The notes under the pieces were generated by a model. That model made no database searches, was not told where the DNA came from, and worked only from the letters and a program-made list of their open reading frames with translations. Positions 1-7,967 of a stretch of 64,000 bases of DNA are shown piece after piece. How positions within the stretch are numbered: position 1 is the stretch's first letter; every line of letters begins with the position of its first letter. A program made the translations under genes and the position numbers. The DNA lies in NCBI GenBank assembly GCA_002840835.1, contig PHCQ01000010.1:1-64000 (forward strand). Reading direction: 5' to 3'. Source of the stretch: Betaproteobacteria bacterium HGW-Betaproteobacteria-16 (GTDB lineage Bacteria > Pseudomonadota > Gammaproteobacteria > Burkholderiales > Burkholderiaceae_C).

Positions 1-157
1 ACCGCACCGGCTTCTTGATCTTGTAGGCGAATTCGCCCGCCAGCAGCACCCAGGCGCCGTGCGTTTCCATCAGCGCCACTTCCTCCACCTTGTGCGGAAA
101 GCGGGCCGGGTCCAGCAGGGCGTTGATCAGTGGGGGCAGGTCGTTTGTGGGAGGCAT
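1..157 (-). CDS. Bifunctional aminoglycoside phosphotransferase-like/ATPase protein, N-terminus only
   Basis: Only the first 52 codons lie in the window; the gene runs off the left edge. The peptide starts MPPTNDLPPLINALLDPARF and reaches a YKIKKPV segment. That segment is typical of the N-terminal kinase-like part of the fused APH/AAA-ATPase family (COG2187 plus COG0645), where a Lys-rich strand follows a glycine-containing turn. The substrate of this family is not established. The ATG at 155-157 is the only good start before the divergent polyesterase gene. Family assignment is from this short motif alone, so it is moderate. Confidence 0.5.
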   Translation of the reverse strand, partial: MPPTNDLPPLINALLDPARFPHKVEEVALMETHGAWVLLAGEFAYKIKKPVR

Positions 158-432
158 GCAGAGCACTGTACGGGAGCCGGGGCCCGGAGGGGCATGACTT
201 GTGTCAGTCCGCCCACAAAAGCACGGGAAATCCCTTTGTCTCAGGCGCCGTCGCACAGGTTTTTTGCCTCAGTGAACCTGCATGACACCCATGTCAAACC
301 AGTACAAGCGCCGCGCGGCGTTGTTCCCTACCATCGGCGCGCCGACCCACCCCCCATTCGATTTGCCGCCCAAGCAGCGGCAGACAGGCCTCAACCGGTC
401 GGCATCCTTCCACCCCTCAGGAGACAAGCCTC

Positions 433-1302
433 ATGAACACCACACCGACCCTTCGCCGGTTCGCCCGCATCCGCAGCTTCGCCGTCGCACTGCCCCTGGC
501 CGCCCTGGCCTGCGCCGCGCAGGCCCAGACCAGCCCACCCACCTCCGCATCGCTCAACGCCACGGCAGGCCCGCTCTCGGTGAGCACGTCGTCGGTGTCT
601 TCCTGGGCAGCGCGCGGCTTTGGTGGCGGCACCATCTACTACCCCAATGCCACCGGCCGCTACGGCGTGGTGGCCATCAGCCCCGGCTACACCGCCCGCC
701 AGTCCAGCATCGCCTGGCTGGGCCGCCGCCTGGCCACGCACGGCTTTGTGGTCATCACCATCGACACCAATTCCACGCTGGACCAGCCCCCCAGCCGCGC
801 CACCCAGCTCATGGCCGCGCTGAACCATGTGGTCAACAACGCCAATGCCACCGTGCGCAGCCGCGTAGATGCGAGCAAGCTTGCCGTGGCCGGGCATTCC
901 ATGGGCGGTGGCGGCTCGCTGATTGCGGCTGAGAACAATCCCAGCCTCAAGGCGGCCTACCCACTCACGCCCTGGAGCGTGTCCAAGAACTACAGCTCGG
1001 TGCGCGTGCCCACCATGATCATCGGTGCCGACGGTGACTCCATTGCCTCGGTTTCCACGCATTCGCGGCTGTTCTACAACAGCCTGTCGTCCAATGTGTC
1101 CAAGGCCTATGGCGAGCTGAACAATGCCAGCCACTTCACGCCCAACTACACCAACACCCCCATTGGCCGCTATGCGGTGACCTGGATGAAGCGCTTCGTG
1201 GACAACGACACCCGCTACTCGCCCTTCCTTTGCGGCGCACCGCACGACAGCTACGCCACCCGCACGGTGTTCGACCGCTACGAAGACAACTGCGCCTATT
1301 GA
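433..1302 (+). CDS. Secreted polyesterase, cutinase/PET-hydrolase-like alpha/beta hydrolase
   Basis: A 289-residue secreted serine hydrolase of the dienelactone hydrolase-like polyesterase family, which includes Thermobifida cutinases and Ideonella PETase. A Sec signal peptide covers about residues 1-32, ending AQA. The triad is visible: Ser156 in GHSMGG, Asp202 in GDSIAS and His234 in NASHF. Tyr86 (PGYTARQ) and Met157 would form the oxyanion hole, and Trp181 matches the wobbling Trp of PETase. The site resembles cutinase (type I) rather than Ideonella PETase: His155 precedes the nucleophile where PETase has Trp, Phe235 follows the catalytic His, and the PETase-specific second disulfide is absent. 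The C-terminal pair Cys267/Cys287 is kept. The preceding AGGAG lies within about 15 bases of the ATG. Known members cleave aliphatic or aromatic polyesters; which polymer is used here is inference. A chaperone-like gene follows after 12 bases. Confidence 0.9.
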   Translation: MNTTPTLRRFARIRSFAVALPLAALACAAQAQTSPPTSASLNATAGPLSVSTSSVSSWAARGFGGGTIYYPNATGRYGVVAISPGYTARQSSIAWLGRRLATHGFVVITIDTNSTLDQPPSRATQLMAALNHVVNNANATVRSRVDASKLAVAGHSMGGGGSLIAAENNPSLKAAYPLTPWSVSKNYSSVRVPTMIIGADGDSIASVSTHSRLFYNSLSSNVSKAYGELNNASHFTPNYTNTPIGRYAVTWMKRFVDNDTRYSPFLCGAPHDSYATRTVFDRYEDNCAY

Positions 1303-1314
1303 CCGGGAGCCGCC

Positions 1315-2112
1315 ATGCAACCAGACGACCATCGCCTGAAGGCCCTGCTGGGGCAGGGGCACAAAGTGTCTGAACAGCGCCCGTCTGCATGGCGCAGCCC
1401 CATGCGGTGGGGCGTGGCGGTGGTCGTTGCCGTGGCGGCCGCGTACGGGGCCCTGTGGCTGCGCGACGATGCCTCCCCGGCGGCCGGTGACACGGCCTCC
1501 GCAGCTGCTGCCGACAAGAACGCGCTGCGCTGGTGGAGCCATCCCAGCCTGGGAACCCACGAGGCCCCCAAGGCAGAGGAACCACCCGTGGCAGAGGCGC
1601 CTGCACCCGCCCCGCCGGCATCCCCGGCAGGCAAGCCCGGCCTGTTCCAGCTCGATGCCGCCGGGCAACTGGCGCTGGACGAGCGCACCCGCCTGGGCGT
1701 GGAATCGCTGGTGGCATTGACGGCACCCGAGCAGATGCACAGCGCACTGGAAGACCACGTGAAAGGCCTGCCACCGGAAGCCGCGGCCGCCGCGCGCCAG
1801 TTCGTGGACCAGTACGTGGGCTATGTGGACGCGCAGCGGAGCACCTACCCCCCGGGCCGGGCACCGCTGGTGCCTGAAGAAGGCCTGGCCGAACTGGCAG
1901 GCTTGCAGGCCCTGCGCGAGTCGTACTTTGGCCGCGAGGCGGCACAGCGCATGTTTGGTGATGAAGACGCGGTGGCCAAGCGCCTGCTGGAACTGATGCG
2001 GGAAGACCCGGTGCCCGACGCGCCCATGGAAATCAAGGCCATGCGCGCTCAGGCGCGCTACGATGCCGAACGCGAAGGCGGTGGAGCCGGAGACAACGTG
2101 CTCACGCGATAG
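1315..2112 (+). CDS. Lipase-chaperone-like (Lif/LimK-type) membrane-anchored protein
   Basis: A 265-residue protein with a cytoplasmic N-terminus, one membrane segment (about residues 31-49), an Ala/Pro-rich linker (about 80-108) and a helical domain. The helical part has features of the steric lipase foldases of Burkholderia and Pseudomonas: FQLDAAGQLALDERTR near 111-126 and a LQALRESYFGREAAQRMFG block at 197-215, resembling the R-x-x-YFG-x-E-A-x-x-FG pattern of LimK. It is shorter than classical Lif proteins (about 340 residues). Lif proteins stay anchored in the inner membrane and fold a secreted lipase in the periplasm. Lying 12 bases after the polyesterase, it is probably co-transcribed and probably folds that enzyme. 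That partnership is inference, as most characterised PET hydrolases need no foldase. Confidence 0.6.
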   Translation: MQPDDHRLKALLGQGHKVSEQRPSAWRSPMRWGVAVVVAVAAAYGALWLRDDASPAAGDTASAAAADKNALRWWSHPSLGTHEAPKAEEPPVAEAPAPAPPASPAGKPGLFQLDAAGQLALDERTRLGVESLVALTAPEQMHSALEDHVKGLPPEAAAAARQFVDQYVGYVDAQRSTYPPGRAPLVPEEGLAELAGLQALRESYFGREAAQRMFGDEDAVAKRLLELMREDPVPDAPMEIKAMRAQARYDAEREGGGAGDNVLTR

Positions 2113-2183
2113 CGCCGTTCCGAAGGGTGTGGGCCATTCGGCGCGTTGAAAGGGAGGCCCACGGACACGACAAGGGAGCCCGC

Positions 2184-3041
2184 ATGACAGCGATGCCGCC
2201 GAGTTCGAACGTCCCGCCCATCCAGGGCGGCCCCGCACACGGTGCGTCTGACGGCGCCCGCGCGCGCCTGCAAGGCGACAGCTTCACCTACGTTTGTCCC
2301 GGCCTTGAAAGCCGGTCCTGCAGACACGCGGTCACGCTGCTGCACACGCTTGACGCTTCCATGGAGCTGGAAGTGGCCACCGAGCAAGGCACCACGCGCG
2401 GCCAGTTGGTGATGGTGGCACCGCTGGTGCCCCGCGTGCTGCGAGCCGGTGATGTGCCCTTCGTGATGGTGGACCTGGAACCCTCGCACCCACACTACCG
2501 CCGCTTCCGCAGCGCCGAACCACCGGCAGGCGCCCTGTGCCTGGACCATCTGCAACTCACCGCCCTGCGCGACATCGGCAACCAGTTCTTGCACCTTAGG
2601 CTCACCGGCCGCGCACTGGACAAGGCCGTGCGCGAAGCCGTGACCCAGCTGGCCCTGGCCTTCCCACAACCGCCCGAAATGGACGAACGAGTGCGCTGGA
2701 TGATGAACGCCATCGACCAGGAACCCTCGCGCAGCTTGTGCGACCTGGCCGAAGAACTCTCGCTGTCCATCGAACACGCCTCGCGTCTGTTTACCAGCCA
2801 CGTGGGCGTGTGCCTGCGCACCTACAGCCTGTCCAACAAGATCCGCTACGCCGCTCGCTACATGGGCCGCGGCCATTCGCTCACCGAAGTGGCACAGATG
2901 GCCGGGTTCGTCGATTCGGCCCACTTTGCGAAGGTGTGGACGCGCTGCTATGGGCGCCCGCCGTCGGCCTACTTTCCTGCGGAGAAGACGCGCATGGACG
3001 AGGCGAATCTGCCAGGGTGGATTCAGCCGCCGGTGGAATAG
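2184..3041 (+). CDS. AraC-family transcriptional regulator
   Basis: A 285-residue regulator. The C-terminal part (about residues 190-280) carries the double helix-turn-helix of AraC proteins: DLAEELSLSIEHASRLF for the first and SLTEVAQMAGFVDSAHFAKVW for the second, followed by the usual G-x-x-PSAYF end. The N-terminal part is a divergent ligand or dimerisation domain that I cannot name. The ATG at 2184 was chosen because AAGGGAG lies seven bases upstream; an earlier in-frame ATG at 2127 has no such site. It follows the polyesterase and chaperone-like genes on the same strand with a 71-base gap, so it may control them. No operator was identified. Confidence 0.85.
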   Translation: MTAMPPSSNVPPIQGGPAHGASDGARARLQGDSFTYVCPGLESRSCRHAVTLLHTLDASMELEVATEQGTTRGQLVMVAPLVPRVLRAGDVPFVMVDLEPSHPHYRRFRSAEPPAGALCLDHLQLTALRDIGNQFLHLRLTGRALDKAVREAVTQLALAFPQPPEMDERVRWMMNAIDQEPSRSLCDLAEELSLSIEHASRLFTSHVGVCLRTYSLSNKIRYAARYMGRGHSLTEVAQMAGFVDSAHFAKVWTRCYGRPPSAYFPAEKTRMDEANLPGWIQPPVE

Positions 3042-3050
3042 GGGACCCTC

Positions 3051-3365
3051 TCAGATTGGGTCGGCACCGTATCGGTCAAGGACGGTGCCCACCAGCGGAG
3101 CCGCTCCCACCTCCATGAGGTTGAAGTAGGCGGCACAGGCAGGCGAAGCACCGGCCTGGGACATCGCTGTTTGGGCAGCCTCATGGTTTTGCCACATCAC
3201 CACGTCGGCATAGCGCCCTTCAGACAGGCGCACCGTGTGGCGCCAGACGAAGCCGGGCCGCTGGTCAAGGAACGCGGTTTGCATCTCGGCGGAAACCTGA
3301 CGCATCTGCTGCTCACTGACGCCGGGTTTGAGGGCGAATTCTGCCCATTCGATGGTGGATGTCAT
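3051..3365 (-). CDS. Antibiotic-biosynthesis-monooxygenase-like small protein
   Basis: A 104-residue protein of the ABM/dimeric alpha-beta-barrel type. It opens with MTSTIEWAEFALKPGVSEQQ and has the expected alternation of strands and helices, with a RPGFVWRHTVRL strand and a VVMWQNHEAAQTAM strand-helix segment. These proteins are heme-degrading or small-molecule oxygenases or simple stress proteins; nothing here shows the substrate. The start at 3365 was selected because AGGAGT precedes it; an upstream extension lacks a site. It is divergent from the WYL regulator beginning at 3450, which may repress it (inference). Confidence 0.65.
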   Translation of the reverse strand: MTSTIEWAEFALKPGVSEQQMRQVSAEMQTAFLDQRPGFVWRHTVRLSEGRYADVVMWQNHEAAQTAMSQAGASPACAAYFNLMEVGAAPLVGTVLDRYGADPI

Positions 3366-3449
3366 GTTGACTCCTGTTGGTTGAACACGCAGAGGATGTT
3401 CGGCCCATCCATGACACAAGATGGCAGCAATCATGCGTACCATGCCAGC

Positions 3450-4184
3450 ATGTCTTCTGCTTCAGCCATGGTTCAACTTGAACGCCTGGATGCGCTGGCT
3501 GCGCGGCTGGCCACGGGTGGCTCGCACACCGTGGCAGAGCTTGCGGCCGGGCTGGGGGTGAGCCCGCGCACGCTCGCGCGTGACCTGCAATTGCTGCGCC
3601 AGCGCGGCGCCGTGATCGACAGCGAGAGCGGTCCGGGCGGTGGCGTGAGACTTTCAAGGGCGTCACCCAGCCTGGCACCGCTGAGCCTGCGGGAGTCGCA
3701 GGCCATTGAATTGCTGCTGGCGATGGCGGCCAGCGAGGCGCTGGGCTTGTCGCTGACGGGCGAACTCGCCGGTGTGCGGGCGCAACTGGCTCGGGCCTTT
3801 GCGCCGGCAGACCGCACGCGCATCGGCGCACTGCGACAGCGCATCCGCGTCGGCACCCCGGTGTCGGCCCAGGTGCAGCAGACCCGTCTGCCTGAACGCC
3901 CGCGCGTGCGGCGTGCTGTGCACACCGCTCTGGTGAGGTACCTGCGGCTGAAGCTGGCCTACACGGCCGGTGATGGGCGCCGCAGTCAGCGGCAAGTGGA
4001 GGCGCACGCGCTGCTCATGGCGTGGCCGTTCTGGTACCTGCTGACCTGGGACATGGAGCGCCAGGCGGTGCGCACCTTCCGCCTGGACCGGATCGAGAGC
4101 GCTGAAGTTGCGCCGGAGCATTTCCGCCCCATGCCGTTGCAGGTGTTCTGGGATCACTGCGAAGGCGTTGGCATCGCTCTTTGA
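3450..4184 (+). CDS. YafY/WYL-domain transcriptional regulator
   Basis: A 244-residue DNA-binding regulator. An N-terminal winged helix (about residues 5-60, ERLDALAARLATGGSHTVAEL then VSPRTLARDLQLLRQRG) is followed by a linker and a C-terminal WYL-type sensor region containing WPFWYLLTWDMERQAVRTFRLDRI. WYL proteins respond to nucleotides or other ligands and often control nearby genes. The start at 3450 is preferred over long upstream extensions because it sits just before the conserved HTH; 3468 is an alternative. It is divergent from the small monooxygenase-like gene 85 bases away, a classic local-regulator layout. Confidence 0.8.
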   Translation: MSSASAMVQLERLDALAARLATGGSHTVAELAAGLGVSPRTLARDLQLLRQRGAVIDSESGPGGGVRLSRASPSLAPLSLRESQAIELLLAMAASEALGLSLTGELAGVRAQLARAFAPADRTRIGALRQRIRVGTPVSAQVQQTRLPERPRVRRAVHTALVRYLRLKLAYTAGDGRRSQRQVEAHALLMAWPFWYLLTWDMERQAVRTFRLDRIESAEVAPEHFRPMPLQVFWDHCEGVGIAL

Positions 4185-4269
4185 GGGACTTCATGCCACC
4201 CCTGGACAGTTCAGGCGAATGCCGGAGAATGCCACCATCCTTTCCCGGCGCTTGATCGCCAGAACGCAA

Positions 4270-4758
4270 GTGAAAACAAGCAAGAACCTCCACCGCGGCT
4301 TCTCACTGATCGAACTGATGGTCGTGGTTGCCATCATTGCCATCCTCGCGCTGATGGCCGTGCCCAGACTGTCAGGCAAATACATCCGCGAACACATCGT
4401 CGAAGCCATGCCGCTGGCGAACATCGCTAAAGCCCCGGTGGCCGCCGCCTGGGCCACCACCCAGACCCTGCCTGAAGACAACGAAAGCGCGGGTCTGCCG
4501 GCGGCCGACAAGATGGTCAACAACGTGGTGAAGTCGATGACGGTGGAAAAGGGTGCCATCCACATCCTGTTCGGCAACCGCGCCAACGGCGCCCTGCAGG
4601 GCAAGACGCTGACACTGCGCCCCGCCGTGGTGGAAGATGAACCCGTGGTGCCGGTAACCTGGGTTTGTGGCCATGCGAAGGCGCCTGAGAAGATGGCGGC
4701 GATGGGGGCTGACAGGACTGATATTGCCAAAGCTCACTTACCGGTCAACTGTCGTTAG
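4270..4758 (+). CDS. Orphan type IV prepilin-like protein
   Basis: A 162-residue prepilin with a near-textbook class III leader: ten residues ending in Gly, then FSLIELMVVVAIIAILALMA with Glu at mature position 5. This is the signature cut and N-methylated by PilD. The rest is a small globular pilin domain with one Cys near residue 136 and another next to the C-terminus (NCR), which could form the C-terminal disulfide loop of major pilins. The GTG at 4270 gives the standard short leader; an ATG at 4219 would give a 27-residue leader and cannot be excluded. No other pil gene lies nearby, so it may be a minor or alternative pilin. It borders the AT-richer patch that follows. Confidence 0.75.
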   Translation: MKTSKNLHRGFSLIELMVVVAIIAILALMAVPRLSGKYIREHIVEAMPLANIAKAPVAAAWATTQTLPEDNESAGLPAADKMVNNVVKSMTVEKGAIHILFGNRANGALQGKTLTLRPAVVEDEPVVPVTWVCGHAKAPEKMAAMGADRTDIAKAHLPVNCR

Positions 4759-4903
4759 CAGGCTGCTGGGCTTGAGGGCGTGCGCCTCCATCTGATCGGT
4801 GCAGCGCTTTTAGGGACCGGCGATGAGTAGATTTTGATTCTCACGTTGGTTGACGACACTGCGTGAGCTTACTTCCAAGTAGTCCAATTTTGGCGGAATT
4901 GCT

Positions 4904-5749
4904 TCATTTAATTGAATGTTCTACCTGCCTTAGACGGTGATACGCACATTTTGCGTCATGGGCGTCGTCACTCTGTTCAATGGTACGAACGATATCTCGG
5001 ATTACAACCATCTTCCATACGATGCCCAAGTCTGACTCTTTATTGATCCTTCCGCTGTAAATGCCAACATAGTCGATCATTTCCTTCTTGGCGGAATAAA
5101 GTTTACCTTTGTGTGAAACCACGTCGCCTGGCAAAAATCGACCAATAACTAAAGAACCAGATTGACCCTTCCGAGCTCTACAATCAATCAGGAATGCGGG
5201 AAGCCCATTGAATTCCTTGTCTGGCTCACTAGCAATGTGGCCTGTTGACCACGTTGCAAAATTGCCATTCATTCCAAAAGGAAATCCTATAACATGAACA
5301 ACGCCAGCTACCCTGGGTTTGTTCCAGCTTTCCTGAATATTCGCGTATTGGTGAATTGTTTTATCAAGTTCAGATATAAGAATTCCAACGACATCTACTT
5401 TGTCTCCAAGGACCGGGTGTTCAATCCAAACTGGAGTTTCGAGGGGTTGCTTATTAAGCTCAAACCCATACCAGACGGGCTCGTGTGAGCCAATAATCTG
5501 AAATCTTGCGTGGTTTGGTATTCCGCAATGAGTAGTATCTAAGGGCGCGCCAGTATTCTGATTCCTGCCGGTAACATTATGCCTATTAGTGATTAAAACG
5601 GGGCCTTTGCTGCTTTTTACAAAGAATGCTGTAGCCGAAGCTAGCGATACTTCATTGAAAAACATTTCCAGGTAGACAGGCGTGACAGAAAGAGGGTGAA
5701 TTTCTCCTTTATATTGTTCTGGAGGAAAGAAGGTTTTCTTGTCTGTCAT
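4904..5749 (-). CDS. Trypsin-like serine protease domain protein
   Basis: A 281-residue protein with the order of a chymotrypsin-fold protease: His57 in TNRHNV, Asp119 in GDKVDVVGI and Ser197 in RKGQSGS, where the usual GDSGG has become GQSGS. The strand VVHVIGFPFGMNG before the Ser fits the fold. No signal peptide or PDZ domain is seen, so it is not DegP-like and probably acts in the cytoplasm. Base composition is clearly lower in GC than the flanks and codon use is unlike the neighbours, suggesting acquisition. Substrate unknown; standalone proteases of this sort occur in mobile or conflict-associated regions. Confidence 0.7.
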   Translation of the reverse strand: MTDKKTFFPPEQYKGEIHPLSVTPVYLEMFFNEVSLASATAFFVKSSKGPVLITNRHNVTGRNQNTGAPLDTTHCGIPNHARFQIIGSHEPVWYGFELNKQPLETPVWIEHPVLGDKVDVVGILISELDKTIHQYANIQESWNKPRVAGVVHVIGFPFGMNGNFATWSTGHIASEPDKEFNGLPAFLIDCRARKGQSGSLVIGRFLPGDVVSHKGKLYSAKKEMIDYVGIYSGRINKESDLGIVWKMVVIRDIVRTIEQSDDAHDAKCAYHRLRQVEHSIK

Positions 5750-5856
5750 GGCTATAGCTTTCGCTTGCGAAGATCATTGGGGGACTTGGTTCTTCGGTAT
5801 GTGTTTATGCTGAGCGTGTACCGAAGCTTGGCCACGTAGGTTTCATCGTGTCCTAC

Positions 5857-6237
5857 TCAAGGGTTCGGAGGTCTCACATACATGGACCCAACGGCAGCCA
5901 GCAACGTCAAGCAGAGGTACACCAGAATCCGTGGCCTCACGCCCAGTTGACCGAGCATCTGGCTTGATCGAATGCGATCCTTGAATGCCCATGCCGTAAG
6001 CCACAGCCAGGCCGAACCGACCAAAGAGACATACCACAGCGATTCAAAAACAGATTGGAAGGGTTCGATCAGTTCCCCTTTTCTCGCGATGCCGTGGGTA
6101 CCAAGTAGTAACAGCCAGAATGCCGGCCAAGTGATAAAAAGGAGCCGCTGCGGTATGGACAACTGGTTCCGATTTGGCCCCAGAGCATCCAGCAAGGCCG
6201 AAAAATAACCTACCCAGAGCTTTGCTCTTGAATCCAT
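5857..6237 (-). CDS. Hypothetical membrane protein
   Basis: A 126-residue protein with three likely membrane segments: a LLFITWPAFWLLLLG helix (about residues 32-46), a SLWYVSLVGSAWLWLTAWAF helix (about 68-87) and an ILVYLCLTLLAAVGSMYV helix near the C-terminus. The start at 6237 is preferred over an upstream ATG at 6285 because AGGAACA precedes it. Family not recognised. It sits in the AT-richer patch downstream, on the same strand, of another small membrane protein. Confidence 0.55.
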   Translation of the reverse strand: MDSRAKLWVGYFSALLDALGPNRNQLSIPQRLLFITWPAFWLLLLGTHGIARKGELIEPFQSVFESLWYVSLVGSAWLWLTAWAFKDRIRSSQMLGQLGVRPRILVYLCLTLLAAVGSMYVRPPNP

Positions 6238-6491
6238 GTGGTTGTTCCTATTTGAACAGTGCTGCAAATTGCAAGCAAGAAACAATGCTTGTACGTGGTA
6301 ACGCGATTGCTTCTTGCAATCCGAAACCCTTATGGCCCCGCTTCTAGTAGATGCTCTGACGTGTAACCCGGAGATTGGGGTACAAGTAGCCAGATCCGAT
6401 TGTATGCTTCAGTATTTTCGGATGGCTTTATCGCATGGGTGCTGCGCCATAGGCCGGAACTGGAGTCCATATCGCTATCACGGGATAATCG

Positions 6492-6713
6492 TTACGAATC
6501 GGGCTCCGTGCGAGTGCGAAGATGAGCCCATTTTGAAATCCGTAGCGACAAATATACTGCCACAGCAAGGCCCACAGCATTCACGTATGGATAGCTCTCG
6601 GATGAATAGAAAAAGTAGTGGGAAAGATAGCCGGTTAATCCTGATAACGATACTACGGAAATTATGCCGGCCATATTGTGAACCTCTTTTCTGACGAATT
6701 CTGGAATCTTCAT
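6492..6713 (-). CDS. Small hypothetical membrane protein
   Basis: A 73-residue protein beginning MKIPEFVRKEVHN, with two hydrophobic stretches (MAGIISVVSLSGLTGYLSHY and AVGLAVAVYLSLRI) separated by a polar turn, as expected for a two-helix membrane hairpin. A purine-rich AAGGCGG lies about 10 bases upstream. An alternative ATG six codons earlier has no site. Function unknown. The amphipathic pattern and low GC agree with a real gene in an acquired patch, but the length keeps confidence modest. Confidence 0.45.
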   Translation of the reverse strand: MKIPEFVRKEVHNMAGIISVVSLSGLTGYLSHYFFYSSESYPYVNAVGLAVAVYLSLRISKWAHLRTRTEPDS

Positions 6714-6893
6714 CTGGCGCCCGCCTTCCATAAATTTTTTAATTAGCTGGAGAAAAATAAATCTTCGATTTAGAATTTGATTGTCATTCCATTGTAAATA
6801 ATTTCAAATCTGGATGTCGCCTGGCGATGATTGCATGAGCGGCAATCATTTGAAGGGTCCCCGCAGTTAGTCTTTTTTATCGCCTGACTGGAC

Positions 6894-7256
6894 TCAACTG
6901 CCAAACACCGCGTCCAGTGCCTGCTGCCCCAGCGGCACTGTTTCCTGATAGAACTCCGTGAACTTGCAGCGGGCACAAATCACCGCTTTGTATTGCGCTG
7001 ACTCAACGCCGAAAAACGAGCTCAACCAACTGCGGGTGGCGCGGATCTGGTTGATCTGGAAGTGGGTATGGCCGCACTTCATGCAGCAGTATTGGGCGGT
7101 AGGTGAGCGCGCTGCCAGTTCATCCTCCAGGGCCTGTGCAACTGGTGCGTAGTGGGCGCGGTTGACTTGGGCCAGCCGCCAGTGTTCTGCGAGTTGGTCG
7201 TGAGTAAGTGCCGGAATATCCGCTACGGCCGGAACGGCCCAAGATGGATCGCTCAT
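6894..7256 (-). CDS. Zinc-ribbon nucleic-acid-binding-like protein (DUF2082-type)
   Basis: A 120-residue protein. The C-terminal half has a zinc ribbon: CCMKCGHTHF, then about 34 residues later ICARCKFTEFYQ. This pattern is typical of the short DUF2082 family, often described as putative nucleic-acid binding. The N-terminal half is an added helical region (LTHDQLAEHWRLAQVNRAHYAPVAQAL) not normally in the family. The start at 7256 follows AAAGG and overlaps by ATGA the stop of a possible 45-residue reading frame upstream, suggesting coupled translation. Role unknown. Confidence 0.65.
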   Translation of the reverse strand: MSDPSWAVPAVADIPALTHDQLAEHWRLAQVNRAHYAPVAQALEDELAARSPTAQYCCMKCGHTHFQINQIRATRSWLSSFFGVESAQYKAVICARCKFTEFYQETVPLGQQALDAVFGS

Positions 7257-7390
7257 AAGCCTTTCAACGGGGCGCAAGCCGTTGGCGACAGGAAGGCCGA
7301 TGCTTCAGGTTGCGTGACAGCACGGGCACTGCGCGCATGCTGCCAGAGCGGCAGGCCGTGCTTGTAGGTGTGGTGGGTGAAGTAGTCCAC
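7253..7390 (-). CDS. Possible small coupled ORF (45 residues, GTG start)
   Basis: A GTG at 7388-7390 lies six bases after a strong AAAGGGAGG ribosome-binding site. It opens a 45-codon frame (VDYFTHHTYKHGLPLWQHAR...) whose TGA overlaps the ATG of the zinc-ribbon gene. The good site and the ATGA junction are the only support. The sequence matches no family known to me and could instead be a leader that couples translation of the next gene. Confidence 0.3.
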   Translation of the reverse strand: MDYFTHHTYKHGLPLWQHARSARAVTQPEASAFLSPTACAPLKGL

Positions 7391-7605
7391 GATCCTCCCT
7401 TTGGTGGTGTTTTTTGCGCTGATTGTGTACGTTCTGTTACGGCTTTGGCAAGTGGCAGCCGGTGGTATGTCAGTTGTGCATCTCCACCGTTCGCAGGCGA
7501 GCAGGGTGAACAGCTGCCAGTGTGACAAGCTCGTCGAGCAAGCGCTGTTCTTCAGCCCCTGGCGGATCTGGGATGCGAAAGCAGCGTCGGATCCGTACCA
7601 GCGAC

Positions 7606-7633
7606 TAAAGCGGACCACCCTGCAGGCCGATAG
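7606..7633 (+). promoter_or_regulatory. Sigma-28 (FliA)-type promoter
   Basis: TAAAGCGG at 7606-7613 and GCCGATAG at 7626-7633 are separated by 12 bases. This closely matches the FliA consensus TAAAGTTT-N11-GCCGATAA. It ends 29 bases before the ATG of the YjfB-like motility gene, giving a short 5' UTR. The functional fit of the downstream gene strengthens the call. Confidence 0.65.
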
Positions 7634-7662
7634 AAAAGCTGAACACCAATCAGGGACTCACC

Positions 7663-7872
7663 ATGGACGCAACCATCTCCCCCGCCTTGCTCGTCGACCG
7701 CGTGCTTCAGACGCGCAACAACCAGACCACACACGACGCACAAATCGGCCTGCTGAAAAAGGCCATGGACATGCAGGCATCGGCATCCCAGGCGCTGTTG
7801 AACGCCGTGACGGGTGATCTACCGCTGGCGAGTGACGGCTCGTTGGGCACGCAGGTCAATACCCTGGTCTGA
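7663..7872 (+). CDS. YjfB-family putative motility protein
   Basis: A 69-residue helical protein (MDATISPALLVDRVLQTRNN, then GLLKKAMDMQASASQALLNAV) of the YjfB_motility family. These small proteins are usually co-regulated with flagellar genes, but their biochemical role is not established. A sigma-28-like promoter lies 29 bases upstream and a GGGAC site precedes the ATG. No other flagellar genes are in the window, so it is probably an outlying member of the flagellar regulon. Confidence 0.75.
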   Translation: MDATISPALLVDRVLQTRNNQTTHDAQIGLLKKAMDMQASASQALLNAVTGDLPLASDGSLGTQVNTLV

Positions 7873-7967
7873 TGCCCTATCTGGGGTGACGGGCCGCTCG
7901 GGGCGGAGCGCTGGACATGCGTTTGACCAGATACTTCTTCGATCTGAATATCTGCGAAACGCCATCG

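Noticed and set aside
391..2238. 615-codon minus-strand frame opposite the polyesterase and chaperone-like genes
   Set aside because: It is antisense to two well-supported genes, has repetitive Gly/Arg/His composition and no family features; a GC-rich shadow frame.
6314..6694. 126-codon plus-strand frame in the AT-richer patch
   Set aside because: No ribosome site, irregular composition and overlap with a better minus-strand membrane gene.
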